Positions 1 to 8,805 of a stretch of DNA of 64,000 bases are shown here, one piece after another. This DNA comes from Devosia insulae DS-56 (GTDB lineage: Bacteria > Pseudomonadota > Alphaproteobacteria > Rhizobiales > Devosiaceae), in the NCBI RefSeq assembly GCF_000970465.2, contig NZ_LAJE02000257.1:1-64000 (forward strand), read 5' to 3'. The position numbers were made by a program, and so were the translations under genes. The notes beneath the pieces were generated by a model. The model was not told the DNA's origin, made no database searches, and saw only the letters and a program-made list of their open reading frames with translations. Position 1 is the stretch's first letter; each line of letters opens with the position of its first letter.

Positions 1-909
1 GAACTCGACTTCCGCGAGCAGCCGCGGCTCGACCCAGCGGGCGGCACGCGCTTCGGTCCTGGGCATACCGACCACCGGCGGAGGCTCATCAGTGCGAATA
101 AGCTGCAGCACTTCCCAAACCTCGCGGCGCATGCGGTCAGTGAAGCCGGTGCCGACGCCGCCGCGATAGACGAGTTTGTCGTTTTCATAGGTGGCAAGGA
201 ACAGCCCGCGCACGTTGTCGACGCCGTAGTCCGGTGGGCGCCAGCCGATCACCACGAACTCCTGGCGCTTCACGCACTTGATTTTGAGCCAGGCGGAGGA
301 GCGGTCGCCGCCGTAGTAGCGGGCGGTAGGCGACTTAGCGATCATGCCCTCGAAGCCTCCCTCGCACATGGCCTTGAACACGTCCTCGCCGCTACCGACG
401 ATGTGTTCTGAGAAGGCGATCGGGTCCTCGGACGGCACGTTGGCCAGCAACGCCTCGAGCCGTTGGCTGCGCTCGAGCTGGGGCAGCCGGGCGATATCCT
501 CACCATCCTGCTCAAGCAGGTCGAAAGCGTAGAACACGACCGGCTTGATGCCGTCGAGGCTGTTCTTGAGCAGCGCGAAATCGGTGCGGCCGTTTGCGTC
601 GATCGCCACGAGCTCGCCGTCGATGAGCGCCGTGCCCTTGGTCAGCCGCGACAGCGCCGGCGCCACATACCCGAACTGCCGCGTCCAGTCATGACCATTG
701 CGCGTGAAGAGTCGCACCTCACTGCCAGCGATTGCCGCCTGCATCCGGTAGCCATCAAGCTTCATCTCGAACAGCCAGTCGCCCTTGGGGATGTTGCGCT
801 CGAGTGTGGCGAGCTGCGGTGGTCGGAAGGCAGGACGAGTGAGGGGAACAGAATCCGAGTCCCCGCGGCCGCGCTGCTTCTTGGGCGGGACCGCCTTCAC
901 GGCCGACAT
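1..909 (-). CDS. ATP-dependent DNA ligase, LigD/LigC type (3' end outside window)
   Basis: Partial gene: 303 codons are visible from the ATG at 909, and the C-terminus runs off the left edge. Nucleotidyltransferase motifs of ATP-dependent ligases are in order: motif I EMKLDGYR with the adenylated Lys at about residue 50, LIDGEL (motif III region, Glu about 99), EGMIAK (motif IV, about 187-192) and SAWLKIKC (motif V, about 205-212). The visible end, WVEPRLLAEVEF, is the start of the OB-fold seen in NHEJ ligases. No polymerase or phosphoesterase domain precedes the ligase domain, so this is a ligase-only protein, not full LigD. Such enzymes seal nicks and double-strand breaks using ATP, usually with Ku. 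No ku gene is in the window. Neighbouring SRAP and dnaE2 genes suggest a repair cluster. Confidence 0.93.
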   Translation of the reverse strand, partial: MSAVKAVPPKKQRGRGDSDSVPLTRPAFRPPQLATLERNIPKGDWLFEMKLDGYRMQAAIAGSEVRLFTRNGHDWTRQFGYVAPALSRLTKGTALIDGELVAIDANGRTDFALLKNSLDGIKPVVFYAFDLLEQDGEDIARLPQLERSQRLEALLANVPSEDPIAFSEHIVGSGEDVFKAMCEGGFEGMIAKSPTARYYGGDRSSAWLKIKCVKRQEFVVIGWRPPDYGVDNVRGLFLATYENDKLVYRGGVGTGFTDRMRREVWEVLQLIRTDEPPPVVGMPRTEARAARWVEPRLLAEVEF

Positions 910-1007
910 TCGGAACCCCTGCACATAACGGACTCAATATCACCGGCGCGAATCGGTTCCGAGTCCTCAGAGGTTGACCCTGCTCGCACGGCCGGTAACC
1001 TCACCCC

Positions 1008-1724
1008 ATGTGCAACCAATACAACATCACGACGACGAGCGAAGCGATGATGCGCCTTCGTATGGAATGGGAACGCGCCATGCGCAACGTTCCTCCGTTG
1101 TCGGTCTACCCGGATTACAACGCTCCAATTGTGCGGCAGGCCGAAGACGGGCGCGTGATCTCGCTGGCTCGCTGGGGGCTTCCGTCGTTGAAGGACGCGG
1201 TCACCGACAAGGTCAATAAGGGGACGACCAACGTTCGGCACCCTTGGTTCGACGACTGGAAAGGTTACTTGGGAGTCGAGCACCGCTGCCTGGTGCCGTT
1301 CGATAGTTTCGCGGAGCCGACAAAGCTTCCCGACGGCACCTCCGGCAACGCCTGGTTCGCTCTCGATACGTCGATGCCTTTGAGTTTCTTCGCTGGGCTA
1401 CGGACGAGCTGGCACGGCACCCGACGCAAGGACGAGGGACCGCTCGACCACGAGGTCTACGCCTTCTTCACGACGGAGCCGAACGATGTTGTGGCGCCAA
1501 TCCACCAGAAAGCCATGCCTGTCATCTTGCGCACCGCAGAGGAATGGGACGTGTGGCTTCGAGCCCCTTGGGGCGAGGCACGGTCCCTACAGCGGCCGTT
1601 ACCCGGTGGTGTGCTTGAGGTTATCGCGACGCTGCCTCTGAAGTTCGCGCCGGTGATAGGGGAAACAGGACCGGATCCGCTGCGGCTATCGGCAGGGCCG
1701 CCATCGCAAACAACTTTACTGTAG
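1008..1724 (+). CDS. SOS response-associated peptidase (SRAP, YedK/HMCES family)
   Basis: 238 aa, the usual SRAP length. The protein begins Met-Cys-Asn, so Cys2 becomes the N-terminal nucleophile after Met removal. Family members use it to form a stable thiazolidine crosslink to abasic sites in single-stranded DNA. Other expected active-site residues are present: N75 (GTTNVRHP), E103 (in CLVPFDSFAEP) and H166 (PIHQKAMPVIL). It diverges from the ligase gene across about 100 bp. I see no SOS box in that gap. A broken second copy of the 3' part lies 1.5 kb downstream (from 3221), so the locus was duplicated. Confidence 0.93.
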   Translation: MCNQYNITTTSEAMMRLRMEWERAMRNVPPLSVYPDYNAPIVRQAEDGRVISLARWGLPSLKDAVTDKVNKGTTNVRHPWFDDWKGYLGVEHRCLVPFDSFAEPTKLPDGTSGNAWFALDTSMPLSFFAGLRTSWHGTRRKDEGPLDHEVYAFFTTEPNDVVAPIHQKAMPVILRTAEEWDVWLRAPWGEARSLQRPLPGGVLEVIATLPLKFAPVIGETGPDPLRLSAGPPSQTTLL

Positions 1725-1757
1725 CATCGATCCAACCGTTGCGTTCTCCTCGCAGAT

Positions 1758-3092
1758 TCAGCTCGTGCCTTCGGCGCTCTCTCCATTCGAGTGCAATGAA
1801 CTGTTCAAGTTGGGGCATGAGGCTTCGCTTCGGAGCCATGTGGCCAGGGTGTTTGCCAGCGTTGGGTCATCGTAAACTCGGCCATGATTGGGGGCGACGT
1901 TAAAGGTTGGCCGAGCGCCTGGTCGCTTTTCCCATCTCAAATGCAGAAATCGCACATCGCCAAACGGCGTCGGTTCAATATTGATGTCGGCGAAGATGCT
2001 GGTCGCGAACGATACCCAACCTAGCGTGTGGGTGATCAACATTCCGAAAATGCAGGCGAACAATGCCAGTATGGGGAGCGTCACAAGAACGACGAGGAAC
2101 GATACGATCACTGCCGCTGCTACCGCCAAGGCGACCATGAATGGGTCAGACCACCCCCAAACTGCCAACACCATATGGAAGACAAACGAAATCGCTCGGT
2201 CCGGAAAGATCCACGGCCCTCCGAACGCGACAAAAAGCGACGCAGCTTCCGCAATCACGACCACTCCCACCCGCATGGGGACGTCGAGCAGCGTCAGCCA
2301 CCATGGTCGGTTCGACGCCAGTGTAAGGTTCTCCGCAATACGCAACGGTTGCGATGCCAAGAACCAGCTGAAGCGAACCACCCGTAGTAGCGTCAGCCCA
2401 AATTGCAGTCCCCGGGCGACCTCATCCCCTGTAACGCGTGCGAATAGGTAGTTGCCCGGCGGTAGCTCGCAGGTTTGCAGGGATGCGCATTCGCGGCGGA
2501 CAAGCTGCCAGACCCTTCGATAGACCTTCTCAGTCAGCCGATAGGATATCAGAGCCAGCAAAATCAGCCCGATGCCGAACGACAGCAGAAAAAGGGCGGC
2601 AAGATCGGCGCCAACTAGGCGGTCGCCTGAAGGCCCGCTGATCCAATCCCAGATCGGCGGCACTGAGATGGTGGCAAGCGCGGGGAAGATAAAAAGCATT
2701 AATACGGTGACTATTTGCGGCAGGAGCCGGATGGACGTGGCATCCGGCCTGCAGGCATAGAATGGCACCGACAAAAATACGGAGCCCGCGATGTCATCGC
2801 GAGCGGTCAACGAGCTTTTCACGTAATAGGCCACTAGACTTCCACCATGGCTGTGGCCGACAAGGATTATCGGAATGTCGGGTCGCGTTTTTCTCAACGT
2901 GGCAACTGCGTCACTAAGTCGTTTGGCACCCTTTTCGCGGTCCTTCGCCGAATTCCTGCCGGACCACGCTAATCGAGAGAAGCTGACGTCGCCCGACACC
3001 TGTTCGCGCAGGGCCCTCTGTAGGAACGAACCCGCGCGGGTCCAGCTCGCGCCCCGGACAAAGGTTCCGTGAACCAAGATAAAGTGAACCAT
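1758..3092 (-). CDS. alpha/beta hydrolase with membrane segments
   Basis: 444 aa. The N-terminus begins MVHFILVHGTF, the oxyanion-loop HG motif of alpha/beta hydrolases. The nucleophile elbow GHSHGG is near residue 80. After about residue 120 there are four to five hydrophobic stretches (for example around VLMLFIFPALATI, LAALFLLSFGIGLILLAL and AVIVSFLVVLVTLPILALFA), so the catalytic head is probably tethered to the inner membrane. The C-terminus contains a conserved-looking VYDDPTLANTLATWL. The substrate cannot be read from sequence; lipase or esterase activity is the family norm. The gene sits between an intact SRAP gene and the remnant of a second copy, on the opposite strand, which suggests insertion between them or rearrangement. 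Confidence 0.8.
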   Translation of the reverse strand: MVHFILVHGTFVRGASWTRAGSFLQRALREQVSGDVSFSRLAWSGRNSAKDREKGAKRLSDAVATLRKTRPDIPIILVGHSHGGSLVAYYVKSSLTARDDIAGSVFLSVPFYACRPDATSIRLLPQIVTVLMLFIFPALATISVPPIWDWISGPSGDRLVGADLAALFLLSFGIGLILLALISYRLTEKVYRRVWQLVRRECASLQTCELPPGNYLFARVTGDEVARGLQFGLTLLRVVRFSWFLASQPLRIAENLTLASNRPWWLTLLDVPMRVGVVVIAEAASLFVAFGGPWIFPDRAISFVFHMVLAVWGWSDPFMVALAVAAAVIVSFLVVLVTLPILALFACIFGMLITHTLGWVSFATSIFADINIEPTPFGDVRFLHLRWEKRPGARPTFNVAPNHGRVYDDPTLANTLATWLRSEASCPNLNSSLHSNGESAEGTS

Positions 3093-3220
3093 GGTCTGGC
3101 CTCTCGTTCCCGTCCGGAACTACCAAAATCACAAATCGCGAATTCGTCCCAAGATAGACTTACACAATACGATAGCTCCACATCAGATCAGGCGCGTCTA
3201 TTTGACCTCTTTCAGCGGCG

Positions 3221-3637
3221 GAGGTCTATGCGTTCTTCACGACGGAGCCGAACAACGTCGTGGCGCCGATCCACGACAGGGCTATGGCGCTGATTTTGCG
3301 CTCGCTCGAGGAGTGGGACGTTTGGCTTCGGGCACCCTGGAGCGAAGCACGGTCACCACAGGGGCCGCTGCCAGATGGTGTCCTCGAGGTCGTGGCCACA
3401 CTGCCATTGAGGTTCGCGCCAGTGATCGGCGAAACCGGGCCACATCCCCCTGCGTCTTTCGCCGGCGTCGCCGTCCCAGGTGTCCCTGTTCTAGCTCCTA
3501 TCCAAAGTATTCATGTGGCCCACCTTCAGCTGCGGCTGCCACGTGCCCCAAAACTCAAACGATTCCAGGATTTCAACTTGACCTCCTGTCTGCGCCAGCC
3601 CAGTCTAAACCCACTCAAATGGGGAGGCGGCCTTTGA
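3221..3637 (+). pseudogene. remnant of a second SRAP gene (3' part only)
   Basis: The translation from 3221 (EVYAFFTTEPNNVVAPIHD...) matches residues 149 to about 225 of the SRAP gene at 1008-1724 nearly residue for residue: EEWDVWLRAPW, PDGVLEVVATLPL and FAPVIGETGP are shared. The DNA of 3221-3445 also aligns with 1452-1670. The catalytic Cys2, N75 and E103 region is missing upstream, and the reading frame after the match (from about 3450) is unrelated. It is therefore a truncated duplicate and not a functional enzyme. The GTG at 3260 could start a short peptide, but nothing supports this. Confidence 0.8.
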
Positions 3638-4230
3638 AGGACAACGATAGTCAGCTGCTTAGTGTCGCGGCCCTATACAAGAGAAAGATACTTGAGCCAG
3701 CCCGGCTCTACGCTGAAGGTTCTGGAAAACTTGTTCTTGCTGGCTTCAGCGCTCCAACGGTTGTTTCCGTAGGGATTGACGCACTGCGATCAGCTGATTT
3801 TTCGCTAGATGAAGAGGACCGCGGAGGGTCTATTTTTTATACAAAGTTTGCTGAGATATCGCGCATCGATCAAAAGACAGCCGAGGGCGTCCTCATACGT
3901 TGGATAACCACCGCGAGCTGCACCATGACTATCCTGAAAGATAAGGATCAAGATTGGGCGGATTGGGACGGGTTTGGCAGCTGCACTATTGGCTTTACCT
4001 ATCATACCGGCCGGTATGCAACGCAAGACCGGGCCAAGGGCGTTGACATGCATCTCACATCGGGAAGCACAAGCCCCTACTTGGCAGTTCATTTGGGTCG
4101 GCTAGTGGAGCCAGTATCCGCGCGCGCCAGCTACGAGGTCATTCGGAACAAGTCCTTGTCGAGTATCCAGTTTCATGAGGCCAAAGGCTTCATGATAAAG
4201 ATGAAGAAGGACCGCTACATCGCGGCCTAG
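3619..4230 (+). CDS. hypothetical protein, 203 aa
   Basis: No family recognised. I chose the ATG at 3619 (MGRRPLKDND) because the longer reading frame upstream of it runs through the SRAP remnant in a different frame and has no protein-like character. The product is mixed alpha/beta with a short acidic stretch (KDKDQDWADWDGFG near residue 110) and no signal peptide or membrane segment. The base composition is less GC-rich than its neighbours, consistent with transfer. It is the only plus-strand intact gene between the SRAP remnant and the convergent dnaE2 operon. Confidence 0.6.
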   Translation: MGRRPLKDNDSQLLSVAALYKRKILEPARLYAEGSGKLVLAGFSAPTVVSVGIDALRSADFSLDEEDRGGSIFYTKFAEISRIDQKTAEGVLIRWITTASCTMTILKDKDQDWADWDGFGSCTIGFTYHTGRYATQDRAKGVDMHLTSGSTSPYLAVHLGRLVEPVSARASYEVIRNKSLSSIQFHEAKGFMIKMKKDRYIAA

Positions 4231-4261
4231 TAAGAATGTGCGCAATTGACGCTAAGCTGAT

Positions 4262-4645
4262 CTAGCGACGGGGACCAAACCGCCTCACGCTAGCACCACC
4301 AACCTTCCAGTCACCCGGTTCCACCCACTCTTGCATGCGCTCCGGTGCGGCGAGCACGCTGCGCACCACTGCCCCTGCGCCGTGGGTTCCGGTGTAGGCA
4401 GCGGGCCGAGTCTTCCATCCCAACCGGAACGCCGGGCGCAGCTTGCCGCACACCGAGCAGTAGACGTGTGCCGCCAACTCGGTCCGGCGCTCGTAGAAGT
4501 CAAAATCCCAGCCTAGCCGCTGGATTGCCAGCTCGATCCGGAGAGGCCCGCTGTGGGAACAAACCCAGTAGTTCGAGCAGTCGCAGTCGATGACCTGGTC
4601 GCTCTCAAGAAATTGCCGCAGCGTGCGAACCTCAAAGGTGGGCAT
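4262..4645 (-). CDS. small cysteine-pair protein downstream of dnaE2
   Basis: 127 aa. It begins 9 nt after the dnaE2 stop on the same strand, so it is probably co-transcribed and SOS-controlled with it. Two Cys-containing clusters, CDCSNYWVCSH (about residues 22-32) and VYCSVCGK (about 62-69), could bind zinc; the second is a CxxC knuckle. The N-terminal part (FEVRTLRQFLESDQVIDCDCSNYWVC) and the basic tail suggest a nucleic-acid or protein adaptor, but this is inference. No named family recognised. Confidence 0.65.
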   Translation of the reverse strand: MPTFEVRTLRQFLESDQVIDCDCSNYWVCSHSGPLRIELAIQRLGWDFDFYERRTELAAHVYCSVCGKLRPAFRLGWKTRPAAYTGTHGAGAVVRSVLAAPERMQEWVEPGDWKVGGASVRRFGPRR

Positions 4646-4654
4646 GGCTGCATC

Positions 4655-7600
4655 TCAGTGGAAGTTGCGGCCGGACGGCAGCGCATCACGGATGCGCTTT
4701 CGTTCTGCCTCAAGCTCGTGCTGCTTGTCCGAGCCACGCGCGCTGCCATGGGGACCGGTCTTCCCCTCATCGGCATTCGCGATCATGCCCTCGCCGATGT
4801 CGAGCCCGCTGGCGAGGTCGAGCAGCATCGGCGTCATGTCGAACACCTGGCGCGTGATGACATGAACCACCAGACCTTCCTTCTGGACTTCACCCCGCAC
4901 CGCCATAAGTCGCGACCCGAGCACGACAGCACGATTGGCCTCGAATACCTTGGGCCAGACGATGATATTGGCGAGCCCAGTCTCGTCCTCCAGGCTGGCG
5001 AAAATGACGCCGCTGGCGGTGCCTGGCCGCTGGCGGACAAGGACGACCCCAGCCGTCGTTACAACGCGGCCGGCGGGAATGTCGCGCAGTGACCCGGCCG
5101 GGACGATCCCCTTTAACGTCAGGCTCTGGCGCAGGAAGCTGACGGGGTGCGCCTTCAGTGACAGGCTGAGGGTCCTGTAGTCGTGGATCACCTGCTCGCC
5201 CGGCGGCATAGGCGGCAAGTTTGCGTCCGGTTCATCGCGGTGACTAGGTCGGCCAGCGGCTACGAAGAGCGGCAGGTTCTCTGCACCGTCGCCACCTTGG
5301 AGTCCAAGAACCGCCCACTGAGAATCGCGCCGGTTGAGGCCGATCGACTGGAAGGCGTCGGCATCGGCAAGCTTCTGAAGTGTGGCCGGTGGCAGTCCGG
5401 TCCGAAGCCACAGATCGCGCACGCTGTCGTAACCGCGGCCACGGCGAGCAACGATCAGGTTGCAGTCGTCGTCACTGAGCCCTTTGACGAAACCTAGGCC
5501 GAGCCGGATGGCGTTGGTCGAGCGGATGTCGTTCCGCATGTCGGCATGCTGGCGCCAGACGCGGTCGGAGCCATCCGTGCCGGGCTCCAGGACCGACACC
5601 AGGTCTGATCGGTTGACATCGACGTTACGGACCTCGACCCCATGTTCCTGAGCATCTCGGACGATCTGCGAGGGTGCGTAGAACCCCATCGGCTGGCTGT
5701 TGAGCAGCGCGCAGGCGAACGCGTCCGGGTAGTGGCACTTGAGCCAACAAGAGACGTAGACCAGCAGCGCGAACGAAGCCGCGTGACTCTCGGGGAAGCC
5801 ATAGCTGCCGAACCCCTCGATCTGCTTGAAGCAGGCTTCGGCAAAGTCCTGCTGATAGCCGTTCTTCAGCATGCCGCCGATGAAGTCCGCCTTGAACTTG
5901 CCCACCCCCCCGGTGCGCTTGAACGTCGCCATCGAGCGACGAAGCTGGTCTGCTGCGCCAGGTGAGAACCCGGCGCCCACGATGGCTATCTTCATCGCCT
6001 GTTCCTGGAACAGCGGCACCCCGTAGGTCTTTTTCAGCACGGCCTCGAGCTCCGCGGACGGGTAGCTTACCGGCTCGAGTCCCAGCCGGCGCTTCAGGTA
6101 TGGGTGCACCATGCCGCCCTGGATCGGGCCAGGCCGGACGATGGCGACCTCGATGACGAGGTCGTAGAACTTTGCCGGCTTCAGCCGCGGCAGCATCGAC
6201 ATCTGCGCCCGGCTTTCGATCTGGAATACGCCGATTGTGTCGGCGCGCTGGATCATCGCGTAGGTGCGGGAATCCTCGGAAGGCACCGACGACAGGGTAA
6301 GGTCCTGCCCGTAGTGAGTGTGGAGCAGCTCGAAGGTCCGGCGTATACAGCTCAGCATACCAAGAGCCAGGACATCGACCTTCAGGATGCCGAGCGCGTC
6401 GAGATCGTCTTTGTCCCACTCGACGGTGGTTCGATCGGCCATCGCCGCGTTCATCACCGGGATCAGGTTGTCGAGCCGGTCACGGGTGATGACGAAGCCG
6501 CCGACGTGCTGCCCCAAGTGCCGGGGAAAGCCCATCAGCTCGCCAACGATGGTGAGCACATGCTGGAGCGTGACGTCTCTTGGATCGAAGCCGTTCTCCC
6601 GCAAGCGCTGATCGGTGATGCCGGTGTCGTTCCAGCCCCAGCTCATACCGTTGAGCCGCTGGATCACGTCATCGGAGAGGCCGAAGACCTTTGACACTTC
6701 ACGGATTGCGCCCTTCGCTCTGTAGGTCGTGACCGTGGCCGTGAGCGCGCACCGATGCCGCCCATACTTCTGGTAGAGGTATTGCATCACCTCTTCGCGC
6801 CGCTCGTGCTCGAAATCGACGTCAATGTCGGGCGGCTCGTCGCGCTCGGTCGAGACGAAGCGCTCAAACAGCAGGTCCACCAGCATCGGGTCCACCTCAG
6901 TGACGCCGAGGCAGAAGCAAACCACGGAGTTGGCTGCCGACCCGCGTCCCTGGCAAAGGATGCCGCGCTCCTCCCGCGCGAACCGCACCAGGTCGTGCAC
7001 GGTCAGGAAATAGCTCGCATACTTCATCTGGTCGATGAGCTGCAGCTCGTGCTCGAGGCCGAGGCGGACCCGCTCTGGCACCCCATCGGGGTAGCGTCTG
7101 GCAGCGCCGGCCCAGGACAGCCGTTCCAACGTCTGTTGCGCGGTCTCCCCGTTGCCGATGGTCTCTTCGGGGTAGTTGTATTTCAGCTCCTCAAGAGAGA
7201 AGTGGATCATGCTGGCGAACCGCTCCGTCTCCTCGATCGCCGCAGGATAGCGCCCGAACAGCCGCCGCATCTCAATCTCAGGCTTGAGGTAGCGCTCAGC
7301 GTTCTGCTGCAGCCGCCTGCCGGCAGTCTCCAACGTCAGATGCTCTCGTATGCACGTAACGACGTCATGCAGGATCTTCCGGTCCCAATGGTGGAAGAGC
7401 ACGTCGTTCGTCGCGAGCATCTGCACACCATACCGCTCGGCCATGTCCGCGGTTCGTGCCAAGTTGGCGCCGTCCTTGCCTTTGAACTCGCACCGGGCCG
7501 CCAGCCACACCCGTGCCGGCGCCGTCCTAGCCAACCGCCCGAGTGCATGCTCGCCAGCTTCCGAGAAGACGGCTGGCATGATCAGGAGCTGCCCCTCTGA

Positions 7601-7960
7601 GAAGGCCGCGAGGTCATCGATGGTCAGGTAGCACTCGCCCTTTGGTGCGCGACGGTTCCCCGTTGTTAGCAAGGCGCATAGACGGCCGTAGGCCGCGCGA
7701 TCGGTTGGATACGCGACTATGTCGGGCGTTCCGTCACTGAAGGTCAGCCGCACCCCGACCAAGTAGCGGAACGTGGGATCGACCTTCCAGATGTCACGGG
7801 CGGCAATGTGCCCTCGGACCACGCCGGCGAAGGAATTGCGGTCGCAGATGCCAACACCGCCAAGGCCGAGAGCCGCCGCTTGGTGGACCAACTCCGCGGG
7901 ATGAGAGGCCCCACTGAGGAAGCTAAAATTGCTGGCTGTAACAAGTTCGGTGTAGGGCAT
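4655..7960 (-). CDS. dnaE2: error-prone DNA polymerase DnaE2 (ImuC)
   Basis: 1101 aa, normal for DnaE2. Start set at the ATG at 7960 (MPYTELVTASNFSFLSGASH), the conserved N-terminus; 18 upstream codons are not typical. Domains in order: PHP domain (1-280), polymerase core with the catalytic motif PPDIDVDFEHERREEV and the third Asp in LKVDVLALGML, helix-hairpin-helix and C-terminal OB-fold (GLANIIVWPKVFEANR). In other bacteria DnaE2 performs translesion synthesis as part of the ImuA-ImuB-DnaE2 mutasome. Here imuA and imuB are not adjacent; upstream is non-coding sequence with a LexA box 36 bp before the ATG. DnaE2 would need ImuB from elsewhere in the genome. This copy may be accessory. Confidence 0.96.
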   Translation of the reverse strand: MPYTELVTASNFSFLSGASHPAELVHQAAALGLGGVGICDRNSFAGVVRGHIAARDIWKVDPTFRYLVGVRLTFSDGTPDIVAYPTDRAAYGRLCALLTTGNRRAPKGECYLTIDDLAAFSEGQLLIMPAVFSEAGEHALGRLARTAPARVWLAARCEFKGKDGANLARTADMAERYGVQMLATNDVLFHHWDRKILHDVVTCIREHLTLETAGRRLQQNAERYLKPEIEMRRLFGRYPAAIEETERFASMIHFSLEELKYNYPEETIGNGETAQQTLERLSWAGAARRYPDGVPERVRLGLEHELQLIDQMKYASYFLTVHDLVRFAREERGILCQGRGSAANSVVCFCLGVTEVDPMLVDLLFERFVSTERDEPPDIDVDFEHERREEVMQYLYQKYGRHRCALTATVTTYRAKGAIREVSKVFGLSDDVIQRLNGMSWGWNDTGITDQRLRENGFDPRDVTLQHVLTIVGELMGFPRHLGQHVGGFVITRDRLDNLIPVMNAAMADRTTVEWDKDDLDALGILKVDVLALGMLSCIRRTFELLHTHYGQDLTLSSVPSEDSRTYAMIQRADTIGVFQIESRAQMSMLPRLKPAKFYDLVIEVAIVRPGPIQGGMVHPYLKRRLGLEPVSYPSAELEAVLKKTYGVPLFQEQAMKIAIVGAGFSPGAADQLRRSMATFKRTGGVGKFKADFIGGMLKNGYQQDFAEACFKQIEGFGSYGFPESHAASFALLVYVSCWLKCHYPDAFACALLNSQPMGFYAPSQIVRDAQEHGVEVRNVDVNRSDLVSVLEPGTDGSDRVWRQHADMRNDIRSTNAIRLGLGFVKGLSDDDCNLIVARRGRGYDSVRDLWLRTGLPPATLQKLADADAFQSIGLNRRDSQWAVLGLQGGDGAENLPLFVAAGRPSHRDEPDANLPPMPPGEQVIHDYRTLSLSLKAHPVSFLRQSLTLKGIVPAGSLRDIPAGRVVTTAGVVLVRQRPGTASGVIFASLEDETGLANIIVWPKVFEANRAVVLGSRLMAVRGEVQKEGLVVHVITRQVFDMTPMLLDLASGLDIGEGMIANADEGKTGPHGSARGSDKQHELEAERKRIRDALPSGRNFH

Positions 7961-7995
7961 GACGGACTCGCGTAACGAGCCATCTAGCAAAACGA

Positions 7996-8010
7996 GAACG
8001 AACCAAGAAC
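7996..8010 (-). promoter_or_regulatory. LexA (SOS) box of dnaE2
   Basis: On the plus strand this reads GAAC-GAACCAA-GAAC; read toward dnaE2 it is GTTC-N7-GTTC. That is an exact match to the direct-repeat LexA operator of alphaproteobacteria (GTTC-N7-GTTC). It lies 36 bp upstream of the dnaE2 ATG at 7960, where it would overlap a promoter. It predicts damage-inducible expression of dnaE2 and the small gene behind it. Confidence 0.8.
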
Positions 8011-8014
8011 ACAA

Positions 8015-8805
8015 GCCACTACGAATTGTGTCGCTGAACGCCTGTTGCGACTACCGGCGGTTCAGCGGACGGCTTACCGCCCGCGTATTGGTAGTTCGAT
8101 ACTCCACGGATGCGTATACCTTTGCCTCGTCGGAAGGACGGAAGCGCTCTGGTGCAAACTCGACGCTCGATGTCTCGGGAGTTGAGGTCACGTTTACATT
8201 GTGCCTCACTTGGTAAATCGACCGCCCAAAACGGACCAGCTGACAGCCCTAAAAACGGCCTGACGTAAAACGGTTCTGACCACAGTCGTAGTCAAATACG
8301 ACTGTGGGTTACGCTATGTTGTCATAGCTTTACATGGACACCCCGAAACGCCCCTTTTTGCCAATACCTTTCCCTGACGTAAAACGAATGAGGCGTCGCC
8401 CATGCAACCGGTTCGGCGGCGACAAGAGGGAGGCGCAGGGAGGGATATCCGCCAGCACCGATAACAGTCCTCCGCTATTCTCCGCCGACCCGAGCGAAAC
8501 TGTAGGAGGTCTGAAATCCTCAAGCATCCCGGCCCTGAAAAGGTATCCCGACCGCACATGAGATGCAGCGAAACGCACTCGTGAAGCGGGTAGCGAAGCG
8601 AACAAGATCTGGGCAATGGAGCGACCCTGCTCACCCGGCAGTTGTCGCCGGCAGAAGTCAGTGCGGATATGATCCGTGGCGGCTCTCGTTCCAAACGACC
8701 GCGCGGTCATCCTGTTCATTCGCTCGCCCGCATACGCCAGCTACCTATGTCGATGACGTTGAAACGGTGATGCCATCACCGTGGGAAGGAGGTAGTATCA
8801 TCGTC
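8015..8805. other. non-coding stretch between dnaE2 and the coiled-coil ORF
   Basis: No convincing gene in about 790 bases. Several open frames of 75-129 codons exist on both strands around 8314-8719, but they overlap each other, have no family resemblance and poor starts, so I leave them out. The stretch carries a 14-bp direct repeat (CCTGACGTAAAACG at 8259-8272 and 8373-8386) and, between the copies, a perfect 10-bp dyad at 8281-8306. A damaged gene or the end of a mobile segment is possible. Confidence 0.5.
8259..8386. repeat. 14-bp direct repeat pair flanking a dyad
   Basis: CCTGACGTAAAACG occurs at 8259-8272 and again exactly at 8373-8386. Between them is CACAGTCGTA-GTCAAA-TACGACTGTG (8281-8306), a perfect 10-bp inverted repeat with a 6-bp spacer and no T-run, so it is more like an operator than a terminator. 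Function unknown. Confidence 0.6.

Noticed and set aside
8314-8719. Overlapping minus-strand frames of 126-129 codons upstream of dnaE2
   Set aside because: Two frames compete over the same DNA, both lack ribosome sites and family resemblance, and they include the dyad and direct repeat.
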